A DNA stretch of 64,000 nt from contig NZ_SISK01000008.1 in NCBI RefSeq assembly GCF_004310345.1, positions 62,001 to 126,000 of the forward strand. Reading direction: 5' to 3'. The DNA is from Paracoccus subflavus (GTDB lineage Bacteria > Pseudomonadota > Alphaproteobacteria > Rhodobacterales > Rhodobacteraceae). Below are positions 7,403 to 16,460 of the stretch, one piece after another. The position numbers were made by a program, and so were the translations under genes. Under the pieces are notes generated by a model that made no database searches, had not been told where the DNA came from, and was given only the letters and a program-made list of their open reading frames with translations. Numbering within the stretch: position 1 is the first letter of the stretch; every line of letters begins with the position of its first letter.

Positions 7403-9663
7403 GACAGGATTTCGCGGGCCAGCGGTTCCTCGACGGTGCGCGCGCCGTCTGACGGGTCATGGCCCAGCAGCCCGTTCGGGCACAGACGGTCGTCGTCCCA
7501 GCCGGGATGGTTGGCGATGGGATAGAGGCAGATCCCCTCGACCCGGACGCCGCGTTCCCGCGCGCGGCGCACCTGATCGCTGACATAGCCGAACCAGGAC
7601 GCGCGCCGCGCGCCCTCGGTCCCCGTTTCGGCGATCATCAGCGGGCGGCTGTAACGCGCCGCGACCTCGACCAGCAGGTCGGACAGGGGCCGATACCGGG
7701 GGTGGTCCATGTCGATGGGCGGGCCGCCGTGGACCCACTGGTTGTTCCAGTAGTAATTGACCCCGACGATATCCAGCAGGGACGGATCGCCGCCAAGCTG
7801 CGGCCACATCCGGCCCGCGATCAGCTCGAACGCCTGGAACTGCGCGTCGTGATGGCCCTGCGCCTCCCAGAGGGGACGGCCGTTTTGCGGGTCATGGTGG
7901 ATCGCCAGCAGCGGTTCGGCATGGACAAATCGCGCCCGCGGATCGACCCCGCGCAGTTCGTGCATGGCGGCGATGGACGCGCGGGCGAGCTGGCACTTCA
8001 GTTCGTATCCGCGCCGGCAGGCGAAGGGATTCAGATACTGCGCGTCGCCCCCGGCCCAGGCGAAAAAGCTGATCTCGTTCACCGGGCACCAGAAGGGCAC
8101 GGCGTCGGTGATCTCCCGGTGATGCCGGGCCACCGCGCGCGAGAAGGCCGCGAAACGGTCCACAAAGGCCGGGGTCCAGATGTCCAGGCCGTCGGGCCAG
8201 CCGTAATGCAGCAGATCCCAGATCACCTGCGTGCCGGTGTCCCGCGCGGCCCGCATCATCGGCGTGAGGCTGGCAAAGTCGTATCGTCCGGGGGCGGTTT
8301 CGATCCGGTGCCACCGCACGCCGTCGCGGCAGGCGCGGATGCCCAGATCTGCGAGTTGCCGGTAATCCTGGGCGGCGTGGGCGCCGTGCCCGATGGCGTC
8401 GATCAGGTCCAGCCGCCGGCCATTGCGCAGCCGGTGGGACGATGCCTCCCATCCCCCCAGCACGAAGCTGGCGAATGTCGCGGGCGGCGGGGCGGGTTGC
8501 CGTTCGGCCAGAACCGTGTCGATCAGCGCCTGCCATTGCGGCACCACGACCTGCGCGGAATAGGCGGCATGGACATGATCCCGCAGGGCGGTTCCCAGCC
8601 GCTGGCGCAGGGGGGCGTCGTCCAGCAGCCGCGTGATGGCATCGGCCACGGCGGCGGGGTCTTCGTGCGGCACGAAGATGCCGCTGATGCCATCGGCGAT
8701 CTGCTGGAGGGCGCCGTTGTCGGGGGTGGCGATCACGGGCAGGCCCGCCGCCCCGGCCTCGGCGATGACATGGGGCATCCCCTCGCCGCGCGACAGCCAG
8801 CAGAAGATGTCCATGGCGGCCAGCAGGTCGGGCACGTCCTTGCGGTCGCCGGTAAAGATGGCACGCCTGCCCAGCGGTTCGGCCATCCGGCGCAAGTCAT
8901 CCGCGTATTCCGGCATGAAGGCATCCGGCCCGCCGACGATCAGAAAGCGCGCCTTGGGATGGACCGGCGCGATGCTCAGGGCGGCGGCGACAAGATCCTC
9001 GACCCGCTTCTTGCGGTCCAGCCGCCCGACCCAGCCGATCAGGATCTCATCAGGCGCCACGCCCAGGGACGCGCGGACCCCGTTGCGCCGGTCGGGGTGG
9101 AATTCGTCCAGATCGACCATCGACGGGATTTCCAGGGCGTCCCTCGGCCGATCGGACATCCGGCCCGCCGCCGCCGCCCGGATGCTGTCGCAGACCCCGA
9201 CATAGCGGGCGGTGAAATGCTTCGGTCCGGCCAGGGCCTCGGACACCAGACCGCCATGTTCGATCAGCGGCGGACGCAGCGCCATGCGTTCCAGCGCCGG
9301 ATAGATGTCGGCGACGTTCTGGCAGGACACGACCACATCAGCGTCCGCCAGCCTGCGGCGCAGATAGTCGATGGTGTCCTCGAACCCCAGGCCATAGGGG
9401 GTGGTGTCCACCTCCACGCCCAAATCGATCAGTTGCTGATGCGTTTGGTCGGGCATCCCCTCCTTGCGGAAACAGGGGATGACCGTGATGCGGTATCGCT
9501 CGCGCGGCAGGTTGCGGGCCAGCAGACGGATTTCCGTCTCCTCTCCCCCCACGACCAACCAGGCCATCACGAAGGTGATGCGGATCACCCTGTGCCCGTC
9601 ATGGGGCGCGGGAAAGGTTTCGGGGGGAACGAAGCCCCAGACCTGCGGGCCGTCCATGCTCAT
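7381..9663 (-). CDS. Fused GT4 glycosyltransferase and GH1-like glycoside hydrolase
   Basis: The 760-residue product joins two enzymes in one uninterrupted frame. Residues 25-390 form a GT4 (GT-B) glycosyltransferase: VVGGEETEIRLLARNLP, GWVGRLDRKKRVEDLV, and the donor-site region SRGEGMPHVIAEAGAAGLPV. From about residue 400 the sequence becomes a TIM-barrel glycosidase: GGWEASSHRLRNGRRLDL, WHRIETAPGRYDF, CPVNEISFFAW (acid/base Glu candidate) and MIAETGTEG (nucleophile Glu candidate), as in clan-A enzymes such as GH1. There is no internal Met at the joint, so this is a real fusion. Start ATG 9663 overlaps the stop of the upstream dehydrogenase gene. Confidence 0.85.
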   Translation of the reverse strand: MSMDGPQVWGFVPPETFPAPHDGHRVIRITFVMAWLVVGGEETEIRLLARNLPRERYRITVIPCFRKEGMPDQTHQQLIDLGVEVDTTPYGLGFEDTIDYLRRRLADADVVVSCQNVADIYPALERMALRPPLIEHGGLVSEALAGPKHFTARYVGVCDSIRAAAAGRMSDRPRDALEIPSMVDLDEFHPDRRNGVRASLGVAPDEILIGWVGRLDRKKRVEDLVAAALSIAPVHPKARFLIVGGPDAFMPEYADDLRRMAEPLGRRAIFTGDRKDVPDLLAAMDIFCWLSRGEGMPHVIAEAGAAGLPVIATPDNGALQQIADGISGIFVPHEDPAAVADAITRLLDDAPLRQRLGTALRDHVHAAYSAQVVVPQWQALIDTVLAERQPAPPPATFASFVLGGWEASSHRLRNGRRLDLIDAIGHGAHAAQDYRQLADLGIRACRDGVRWHRIETAPGRYDFASLTPMMRAARDTGTQVIWDLLHYGWPDGLDIWTPAFVDRFAAFSRAVARHHREITDAVPFWCPVNEISFFAWAGGDAQYLNPFACRRGYELKCQLARASIAAMHELRGVDPRARFVHAEPLLAIHHDPQNGRPLWEAQGHHDAQFQAFELIAGRMWPQLGGDPSLLDIVGVNYYWNNQWVHGGPPIDMDHPRYRPLSDLLVEVAARYSRPLMIAETGTEGARRASWFGYVSDQVRRARERGVRVEGICLYPIANHPGWDDDRLCPNGLLGHDPSDGARTVEEPLAREILSQNTSMR

Positions 9664-10766
9664 GCCTCGAACACGATCTGGAGGAAGTCTGGGCGTTCGG
9701 CCACCAGGCGGCGCAGGAAATCGGGCGCGTCGCCATAGGGCACCACATGGGTGATCATGTGCTGGCGGATCAGGTCGCCCTCGGCCGCCAGCAGGCGCAG
9801 CGTTTCCCGCGCCAGCCGCCGCTGGTCCCAGGCATGGGCCACCGGACGCGGCATCCGGTTGATCTGCGCGCAGCGGATCGCCAACCCGTTGTGGTGGAAT
9901 TCCTCGCCCAGACGGGCACCGTCCATGCCGCCCTGATAAAAGGCCAGGTCGATCACCGTTCCCTGCGGGCGCAAAGCCTGAAGGCAACGGTTGAGGCTGT
10001 CGGACCGCGCGCGCGTCTGGAACACGTATTCCGCACCCCGCCCGCCGACCTTGTGATGCCAGGCGGATTTGGCGTATCGCACGGCCTCGTCCTCGGCCAT
10101 GGCGGTGAATCCCATCCTGCGGGCGATGTCCTGACGGAAGGGCGAGGGGTCCACCACGACGATTTCCGAGGCCCCGCCAGCCCTGGCAAACAATGCGCAG
10201 AACAGGCCCACCGTGCCGCCGCCCCAGACCAGGACCGGGCGACCCTCGACCCCTGCCCCGAGGTTCGGGACATTCGCGCCGAACTGGTCGGCATCGGCGT
10301 GCAGAATGCCGTTCGCCGCGATCGGACCCATCTGCGCCACGAAGATGCCCAGCATCGGGTCCATGCCGTCGGGCATCTTCAGCAGCAGGTCATGGGCGGG
10401 GTTCGCGGTGTGCCCGGTCTTGTGGCCGAAGGTGGTGGCCACGACATCGCCCTTGGCGAAACCCGGCGCGCGGGCATCGACGACACGCGCGACCTCCATG
10501 TAGCCCAGGAAATTCACCGGGAAATGCGCCGACGGCTCTCCGGGGATGAACAGCCCCTGCCAGTCGTCCCAGCGGCTGTGCAGATAAGGGTTCGTGCCCT
10601 TCAGGAAGGTCAGCTCGGTCCCCGCCGACAGGCCGGTATACATCAGATCCAGCCGCACCTGCCCGTCGCCCGCCGGGCCTTCGTCATAGCCGAAGAAATA
10701 CGGCTCGCCCGGCCGTTCGATGCCCAGGGACCGGATATGGCGATGCTCATGCGGCATCAGGGGCAC
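9660..10766 (-). CDS. Zinc-type alcohol dehydrogenase-like oxidoreductase
   Basis: The 368-residue product is a medium-chain dehydrogenase/reductase relative: LMYTGLSAGTELTFLKGTNP at the N-terminus, GYMEVARVVDA, and a nucleotide-binding segment VLVWGGGTVGLFCALFARAG. The typical structural-zinc cysteines are absent, which places it with sugar-modifying members such as BchC-like or threonine-dehydrogenase-like proteins rather than classical ADH. It overlaps the upstream GT4-oxidoreductase gene by 20 bases and its stop overlaps the next start, so it is translated as part of the glycan operon. It probably oxidises or reduces a sugar intermediate. Confidence 0.8.
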   Translation of the reverse strand: MPLMPHEHRHIRSLGIERPGEPYFFGYDEGPAGDGQVRLDLMYTGLSAGTELTFLKGTNPYLHSRWDDWQGLFIPGEPSAHFPVNFLGYMEVARVVDARAPGFAKGDVVATTFGHKTGHTANPAHDLLLKMPDGMDPMLGIFVAQMGPIAANGILHADADQFGANVPNLGAGVEGRPVLVWGGGTVGLFCALFARAGGASEIVVVDPSPFRQDIARRMGFTAMAEDEAVRYAKSAWHHKVGGRGAEYVFQTRARSDSLNRCLQALRPQGTVIDLAFYQGGMDGARLGEEFHHNGLAIRCAQINRMPRPVAHAWDQRRLARETLRLLAAEGDLIRQHMITHVVPYGDAPDFLRRLVAERPDFLQIVFEA

Positions 10767-12840
10767 CTTGCGCAGCGGACGGACGAAAGATGGGCTGCGG
10801 GTCAGCCCGCAGCCCCTCCATCTTCACAAGGGCGCCGTCGCGGGCGGATTGCGCGACCGCGAGGGCCACGCGATGGGTCATCAGCGCCTCGGCATAGGGG
10901 CAGCGGATGCGGTTTTCGCGGCCCTGCACGGCCTCGATGAAATCGCGGTCCTCGCGCCAGACCGGATCGCCCTGGGCGGGACGCACGGGACGGCCGCGTC
11001 CCACATCCACCATCAGGTCGTGGTCGGTGATCTCCAACGCCATGCCATCGGCAAAGACATGCAGCCCGACGCGGTGGTTCCAACGCAGCAGGCAGGTGGC
11101 CGAAAGGTTGGCGATGGCGCCGCTGGCGAAGCGCAACGTGGCGGCCGTCGCCGTGGGCACGGTCAGGCCCTGGAAATCGGCGCGGTCGCGGCGGGCGGAC
11201 ATGCCGAACACCTCGGTCACGTCGCCGGCCAGGAACCGGGCGGCGTCGATCACATGGGTCGCCTGTTCGACCACCTGCCCGCCGCTGCGATCATGATCCC
11301 ACCACCATTGCGGAGGCGGGGTCTGGTCCAGCCAGAATCCCTGGATCAGATGCGGGGCGTTTTGCGCCAGATGGCCGCGCGCCTCGTCCATCGTGTCCAG
11401 GTATCGCCAGTGGTATCCGACGGCGGTGATCAGGCCCGCGGCCTCGACCTCGGCCGCGATCTCCTCGGCCAGGGCGATGTCCAGCGAGATGGGCTTTTCG
11501 ACGAAGAACGGCAGGCCCTTGGCGATGCAGGCGCGTTCGGGCGCGCCATGGGCAAAGGGCGGCACGCAGATATAGACGGCGTCAAGATCCCCGGCCGCCA
11601 GCATGGCGTTGTGATCGGGATAGGCGACGGCCCCGGTTGCCTCGGCTGCCTGCCGGGCGCGGTCCCTGTCCGGGTCGCAGACGGCGGCGATCTGCACGTC
11701 CTCCATGGTGCGCAGCACGCCGAAATGGCGATGCGCGATGCCGCCCGCGCCGATGAAGCCCAGCCTTGTCTTGGTCATTCCGTCCTCGCTTCGTTGCCGC
11801 GACACGCGGCGATAGATGTCCAGGGTGTCTGCCGCCATGCGCGCGGCGGTGAAAGTGGCGGCCCAGCGTTCGCGGCTGTTCCGGGCCACAGCGGCGCGGC
11901 GCGCGGGATCGGTCAGGGCCTGTGCCAGGGCATCGGCCAGGGCGCGTGACCGGCGGGGCGGCACAAGCCAGGGGTGATCCGGTCCCAGAGCCTCGGCGGT
12001 GCCGGGAACATCGGTGGCGACGACCGGCAGGCCGATGGCCATGGCCTCGAGGACCGCCAGGGGCAGCCCCTCGAACCCCGAGGGCAGAACCAGCAGGTCG
12101 GACCCCGCCATCAGCGCGGGCACGTCCTCGCGCCGGCCCAGAAAGCGGACATGATCGCCCAGCCCCAGCCGCACGGCCCAGCGGCGCAGGCGCGCCTCGC
12201 CCGGTCCCTGCCCCACCAGATCCAGCCGGGCGGCGAGGCCGCTTCGATGCAGCCGTGCAAGCGCCGCCAGCAATGTCCGGTGCAGTTTCTGCGGGGTAAA
12301 GCGACCCGCGCAAAGCAGCGTCATCCCGTCCCGATCCCCGCGACGCAAGCCGGGATCGGCGATGCCGTTGGGAACGACATGGACCGGAAGATCAGGGTTC
12401 ATCCTGCTCAGCACCGCCTGCCAGTCCTCCGCCACCCCCTGCGAGACCGCGATGATTGCGTCCACCTCGCGGCTGGCCCCGGCATAATGCCCGATCTGGT
12501 CGGCATCGGTCAGAAGCCAGGGAAGATGTTCGGTCCGGATGACCGCCCGGCCAGCCCGTGCCGCCGCCGCGACAAGACCGTGGCCTTCCCAGCCGATGCC
12601 GGCATGGACGTGGATCATGCATCCCGGATGGGCGGTGATAACGGCATCCGGGTCATCGGGGTGGAAAACCGTCGCCGCAAGCCCCCTCTGCCGCGCCCGC
12701 GCGGCAAGCCCCTGCCCGGCGGCGTGGTCGGGAAATCCCAGCGACGCCATGCCGGGCGGCAAGGCGGCGGCCAGGGTCAGCATGTGTTCGCCCACCCCCG
12801 AAGGCTCGGGGCTGTCGGTCACGATCAGGCAGCGCATCAA
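10747..12840 (-). CDS. Fused GT4 glycosyltransferase and Gfo/Idh/MocA oxidoreductase
   Basis: The 697-residue frame carries a GT4 glycosyltransferase (residues 1-350; CAGRFTPQKLHRTLLAAL, and SGFEGLPLAVLEAMAIGLPV at the donor site). It then continues, with no stop, into a Gfo/Idh/MocA NAD(P)-dependent sugar oxidoreductase (residues 355-697; RLGFIGAGGIAHRHFGVL and the catalytic-region motif FVEKPISLD). At the joint a good ribosome site (GAGGA) lies 5 bases before an internal ATG at 11778, so the oxidoreductase may also be made alone. The sequence ATGA occurs at that ATG, which is the overlap used by neighbours, so the fusion could stem from a one-base change upstream. Confidence 0.85.
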   Translation of the reverse strand: MMRCLIVTDSPEPSGVGEHMLTLAAALPPGMASLGFPDHAAGQGLAARARQRGLAATVFHPDDPDAVITAHPGCMIHVHAGIGWEGHGLVAAAARAGRAVIRTEHLPWLLTDADQIGHYAGASREVDAIIAVSQGVAEDWQAVLSRMNPDLPVHVVPNGIADPGLRRGDRDGMTLLCAGRFTPQKLHRTLLAALARLHRSGLAARLDLVGQGPGEARLRRWAVRLGLGDHVRFLGRREDVPALMAGSDLLVLPSGFEGLPLAVLEAMAIGLPVVATDVPGTAEALGPDHPWLVPPRRSRALADALAQALTDPARRAAVARNSRERWAATFTAARMAADTLDIYRRVSRQRSEDGMTKTRLGFIGAGGIAHRHFGVLRTMEDVQIAAVCDPDRDRARQAAEATGAVAYPDHNAMLAAGDLDAVYICVPPFAHGAPERACIAKGLPFFVEKPISLDIALAEEIAAEVEAAGLITAVGYHWRYLDTMDEARGHLAQNAPHLIQGFWLDQTPPPQWWWDHDRSGGQVVEQATHVIDAARFLAGDVTEVFGMSARRDRADFQGLTVPTATAATLRFASGAIANLSATCLLRWNHRVGLHVFADGMALEITDHDLMVDVGRGRPVRPAQGDPVWREDRDFIEAVQGRENRIRCPYAEALMTHRVALAVAQSARDGALVKMEGLRADPQPIFRPSAAQGAPDAA

Positions 12841-12844
12841 GCGG

Positions 12845-15181
12845 TCATGCCAGAGGCGCCAGGACGCCCGCCGCGGGCTGCCGCGCCGTCAGCCGCCGGT
12901 GGATGGCCAGAGCCTGCCCCACGACCTGATCCATGTTGTAATAGCGATAGCTTCCCAGGCGGCCCGCAAAGATCACGTCCGGCTCGGCGGCCGCAAGCGC
13001 GTCATACCGGCGGAACAGGGCCTGGTTCTCGGGACACGGGATCGGGTAATAGGGATCGCCCTCGGCCGAGGGGTATTCGTAGCTGATCGAGGTGCGGGCG
13101 TGGGTCTGCCCGGTCAGGTACTTGTATTCCGTGATGCGGGTATAGGGCACGTCCTCGGCCGGAAAGTTCACCACGCCCACCGGCTGGAACCGCGCCTCGT
13201 CCAGCGTCTCGTGCCGGAACCGCAGGCTGCGATAGGGCAGCGTGCCGAACCGGTGCCCGAAATAGGCGTCGATGGGGCCGGTATAGACAAGCTGCCGCCC
13301 CCGGTCCGCCGCGTCGAGATCGTGGAAGTCGGTGCCAAGGGCGATGTCGATGCCGGGATGGTCCAGCATCCGTTCGAACATCCGGGTATAGCCCTCCTTC
13401 GGCATGGCCTGATGCCTGTCGGTAAAGTAACGGTCGTCGGTATTGGTCCGGGTGGGAACCCGCGCCGTTACCGACTTGTCCAGTTGCGAAGGATCAAGAC
13501 CCCATTGCTTGCGGGTATAGCCCTGGAAAAAGGTTTCATAAAGCTCGGCCCCGATGGCGTTGACCACCACGTCGCGCGAGGTGCGGATGTCGCGCACGGG
13601 CTGCGCCTTGCGGGCCAGGAACGCCTCGGCCTCGGCCTCGGTTTGCATGTCCAGGCCGTAAAGGGCGTTCAGGGTCGTGCGGTTGATGGGCATGGGCACC
13701 GACTTGTCGCCCACCCGCGCCAGCACCCGATGTTCGTAGGGACGCCATTCGGTGAACCGGCCCAGCCAGGAAAACACCTCGTCGCTGTTGGTGTGAAAGA
13801 TATGAGGGCCATAGCGGTGGATCAGGATGCCGGCTTCGTCCAGGCAGTCATAGGCATTGCCCCCGATGTGGTTGCGCTTGTCCACCAGCAGCACCCGCTT
13901 GCCCGACACCTCGGCGAACTGCCGCGCCAGCACGGACCCGGCAAAGCCCGCGCCACAGATCGTCACGTCGTGCTTTTTCGCCCCCCGCAGGACCGGCGGC
14001 ACCGGAATGTTGACCGGCTGGGCGGGCATCAGCCGGGCATGGACGGCCCGGTCCAGATGCAGGCGCATCTGGCGGAAGGTGTTGTCCCAGCTCAGATCGG
14101 CCAGCAGGCGGTCGGCCGCGTCCCGCCAATCCCCTGCGCCCTTGCGCAGGGCCATAGCCGCGTCGCAGGCGCGCACAAAGGTCGGGGCGTCGCCGGCGAT
14201 CCGCACCGCCTCAAGCCCGCCATAATAGCGCAGCACGTCGCGCACCGGCGTGGAGACGACCGGCACGCCCCCCGCCAGATATTCCGGCGTCTTGGTGGGC
14301 GAGATGAAGCGCGTGGCCTCGTTCATGGCGAAGGGCATCAGAGCCACGTCCCAGCCCGACAGATAGGCCGGCAACTGGTCATAGCCACGCTGCCCCAGCC
14401 AGTGGATATTGGACGCGCGAGGCAGATCCCCGGGCGCGATCTTGGCAAGCGGGCCGACCATGATGACCGACCAATCGGGACGGGCCGCGGCCAGGGCCGC
14501 GATCAGCCCCAGATCCAGCCGTTCGTCGATCACGCCGTAATATCCCAGACGCGGACGCGGCAGGCCGGCCTGATCCTCGGGCTCGGCCATGACGCCCCGC
14601 GCCTGGGCAAAATGCGCCGTATCGACCGACGAGGGAAACGGGTGGATGTTGCCGTGCCGCCCGGCCTTGGCCTCGTAGATGGAATGGCCGCCGGTAAAGA
14701 CCACATCGGCCGCCGCCATCAGCGCCGCTTCGTTCGCGGCCATTTCGGGCGGCGCAAAGCGGAAGGCCGACAACTCGTCCATGCAGTCATAGACCACGGC
14801 GGCGGCATCGACATGGGCCGCCACGGGCCACATCATCGGCGTATAGAACCACAGGACCGGACGATGGATGCCGGTCAAGCCCATCATCTGATCCAGCAGC
14901 CGCGACAGCGCGCGGGCCTGATCGGCGGGCGACCAGCGGGCGGGGACGCGGGGGCGGATCGACTGGACGGTCGTGCCCTCGAAGGCGTGGAATTCCAGAT
15001 AGGGCAGATGATGGTCGGTCGGGATCGCCTCCTCCCAGAAGAACAGCCGATAATCGGCCGCAAAGCGCGACATCAGGTGCTGCGGGCGTTGCAGCACGAA
15101 ATCCCAGCGAAGATGGGAAAAGCAGATCAGGGCGGGGCGGACCGGTGCGGAAAAGGGGATCACAGGGTTGGCGTCGTTCAT
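12845..15181 (-). CDS. Fused glycosyltransferase and UDP-galactopyranose mutase
   Basis: The 778-residue product has an N-terminal GT-B-type glycosyltransferase (about residues 15-395; VLQRPQHLMSRFAADYRLFF, PTKTPEYLAGGVPVVSTPV) and a full UDP-galactopyranose mutase (residues 404-778). Mutase landmarks are the FAD-binding ICGAGFAGSVLARQFAE, NHIGGNAYDCLDEAGILIH, FFQGYTRKQWG and RTNTDDRYFTD. The mutase makes UDP-galactofuranose, so the fused transferase may use galactofuranose directly. The start is ATG 15181, overlapping the stop of the upstream glycosyltransferase; the frame is open further upstream but that part lies inside the neighbour. It argues for galactofuranose in the locus product. 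Confidence 0.88.
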   Translation of the reverse strand: MNDANPVIPFSAPVRPALICFSHLRWDFVLQRPQHLMSRFAADYRLFFWEEAIPTDHHLPYLEFHAFEGTTVQSIRPRVPARWSPADQARALSRLLDQMMGLTGIHRPVLWFYTPMMWPVAAHVDAAAVVYDCMDELSAFRFAPPEMAANEAALMAAADVVFTGGHSIYEAKAGRHGNIHPFPSSVDTAHFAQARGVMAEPEDQAGLPRPRLGYYGVIDERLDLGLIAALAAARPDWSVIMVGPLAKIAPGDLPRASNIHWLGQRGYDQLPAYLSGWDVALMPFAMNEATRFISPTKTPEYLAGGVPVVSTPVRDVLRYYGGLEAVRIAGDAPTFVRACDAAMALRKGAGDWRDAADRLLADLSWDNTFRQMRLHLDRAVHARLMPAQPVNIPVPPVLRGAKKHDVTICGAGFAGSVLARQFAEVSGKRVLLVDKRNHIGGNAYDCLDEAGILIHRYGPHIFHTNSDEVFSWLGRFTEWRPYEHRVLARVGDKSVPMPINRTTLNALYGLDMQTEAEAEAFLARKAQPVRDIRTSRDVVVNAIGAELYETFFQGYTRKQWGLDPSQLDKSVTARVPTRTNTDDRYFTDRHQAMPKEGYTRMFERMLDHPGIDIALGTDFHDLDAADRGRQLVYTGPIDAYFGHRFGTLPYRSLRFRHETLDEARFQPVGVVNFPAEDVPYTRITEYKYLTGQTHARTSISYEYPSAEGDPYYPIPCPENQALFRRYDALAAAEPDVIFAGRLGSYRYYNMDQVVGQALAIHRRLTARQPAAGVLAPLA

Positions 15182-16350
15182 CGCATGGTCCTTGCATGGC
15201 GGATTTCGGTCAGTACATCGGTCAGCACCGCCATGCTGGGTTGCCACCCCCAGCGTGACAGCGCGACCGGCCGGGGGTCATAGCGCCCATAGTCGCGCAG
15301 CAGCATGTCAAGCGTCTGGGCGAAATCGGCGCCTTCGTGGGCGATCGCGCCGGTTTCCGGGGTCACGAACTGCAAACCGCAGGTCAGCCGGGCATTGGCC
15401 AGAACCGGCAGCCCCGCCAACTGGTATTCGGTCAAGATCGCGGGCGCGCCGTCATCCACCCCACAGACCACGCCCACGCGGGCGCGGTTGATCTGGCGGT
15501 TCACCTCGTCATGGGGCACGCCGGGGGGGCCGACGATTTCCAGATCCAGGCCCTCGCGGGCAGAGCGGTCACGGAATTCATCGGCCTGATGGCCATAGCC
15601 CACCACCAGCAGCCCGCGCGTGCCGGGCCTGCGGGCCATGGCGTCGAACAGGATATCGTGGCGCTTGTAGGGCTGCGCGCAGGCCACATAGACCACGTCG
15701 CGATCCTTGTCGGCCCCGGTGGGAAAGAATGTCTCGCCCGAGGCAAAGGCCGGGCCGATGGGCAGAACCAGCGTGCGCGCGCCGGGAACCCTGGATTCGA
15801 TCTCGCGCGATTGCCAGTCGGCGCCGGTCAGGAACAGGTCAAAGCGCATGGCCAGATCGTCCGGGATGCGCAAGGCGGGTGCGTCGATAGAGTTGTAGAT
15901 CTTCAACGACCCCGCGCAGGCCTCCAGCAGGGCTGCGTCCACCCCGATGCCCCAGACGCACAGGATGTCGGGCGCGCCCACCGTCCTGACGAATTCCACC
16001 GCCTCGGCCGAGGAATAGGGGGCGGGGCCGTCGGCACGAAAGACCCGCCGGATCAGGGCCGGGCTGTCGGGATCGGGTGTCCCGTCCCGCAACCCCCGGT
16101 CGCGGTCGGATTCCCCGTCGCGCCCTGCAAAACTCCAGACCTCGGCATGATCGACAAGACCGCTGGCGACCGCCGCCAGTGGCAGACGTTGCAGATAACC
16201 GCCGATCACCGCTGGGGAATCAGGGCGACTGGCGCCCGGAATGGCGGCCTCTGTCCAGAAACCAGCCGGGGGCCGGGAATGGGACGGAAAAGGCGGAACC
16301 TGCGAACAATAGTCGGAAATCGCAGCAATCCAGCCCGGCATATGGTCCAT
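15178..16350 (-). CDS. Glycosyltransferase, first gene of the fused-transferase operon
   Basis: The product of about 390 residues has a weak N-terminal acceptor domain and a clear GT-B C-terminal domain: DVVYVACAQPYKRHDILFDA, LVVGYGHQADEFRDR, and the donor-site stretch TEYQLAGLPVLANARLTCG. The start is uncertain: ATG 16350 and ATG 16341 are possible, and a GTG at 16383 would extend the frame. It is the promoter-proximal gene of the minus-strand operon and its TGA overlaps the mutase fusion start. The specific linkage is unknown. Confidence 0.75.
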   Translation of the reverse strand: MDHMPGWIAAISDYCSQVPPFPSHSRPPAGFWTEAAIPGASRPDSPAVIGGYLQRLPLAAVASGLVDHAEVWSFAGRDGESDRDRGLRDGTPDPDSPALIRRVFRADGPAPYSSAEAVEFVRTVGAPDILCVWGIGVDAALLEACAGSLKIYNSIDAPALRIPDDLAMRFDLFLTGADWQSREIESRVPGARTLVLPIGPAFASGETFFPTGADKDRDVVYVACAQPYKRHDILFDAMARRPGTRGLLVVGYGHQADEFRDRSAREGLDLEIVGPPGVPHDEVNRQINRARVGVVCGVDDGAPAILTEYQLAGLPVLANARLTCGLQFVTPETGAIAHEGADFAQTLDMLLRDYGRYDPRPVALSRWGWQPSMAVLTDVLTEIRHARTMR

Positions 16351-16460
16351 CCTGTTCAAGCAATCGTTAACATGGATGTTCACGAAAGGTTGCGTTGATT
16401 TTAGTTAACCATCTTATCCGATGCAGCCTGCAATCCCTTGGGGGAAAGGCGGGCAGGCGG

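Noticed and set aside
12539-15283. 914-codon plus-strand frame opposite the mutase fusion
   Set aside because: Antisense shadow of a clearly identified fused enzyme; no domains or ribosome site.
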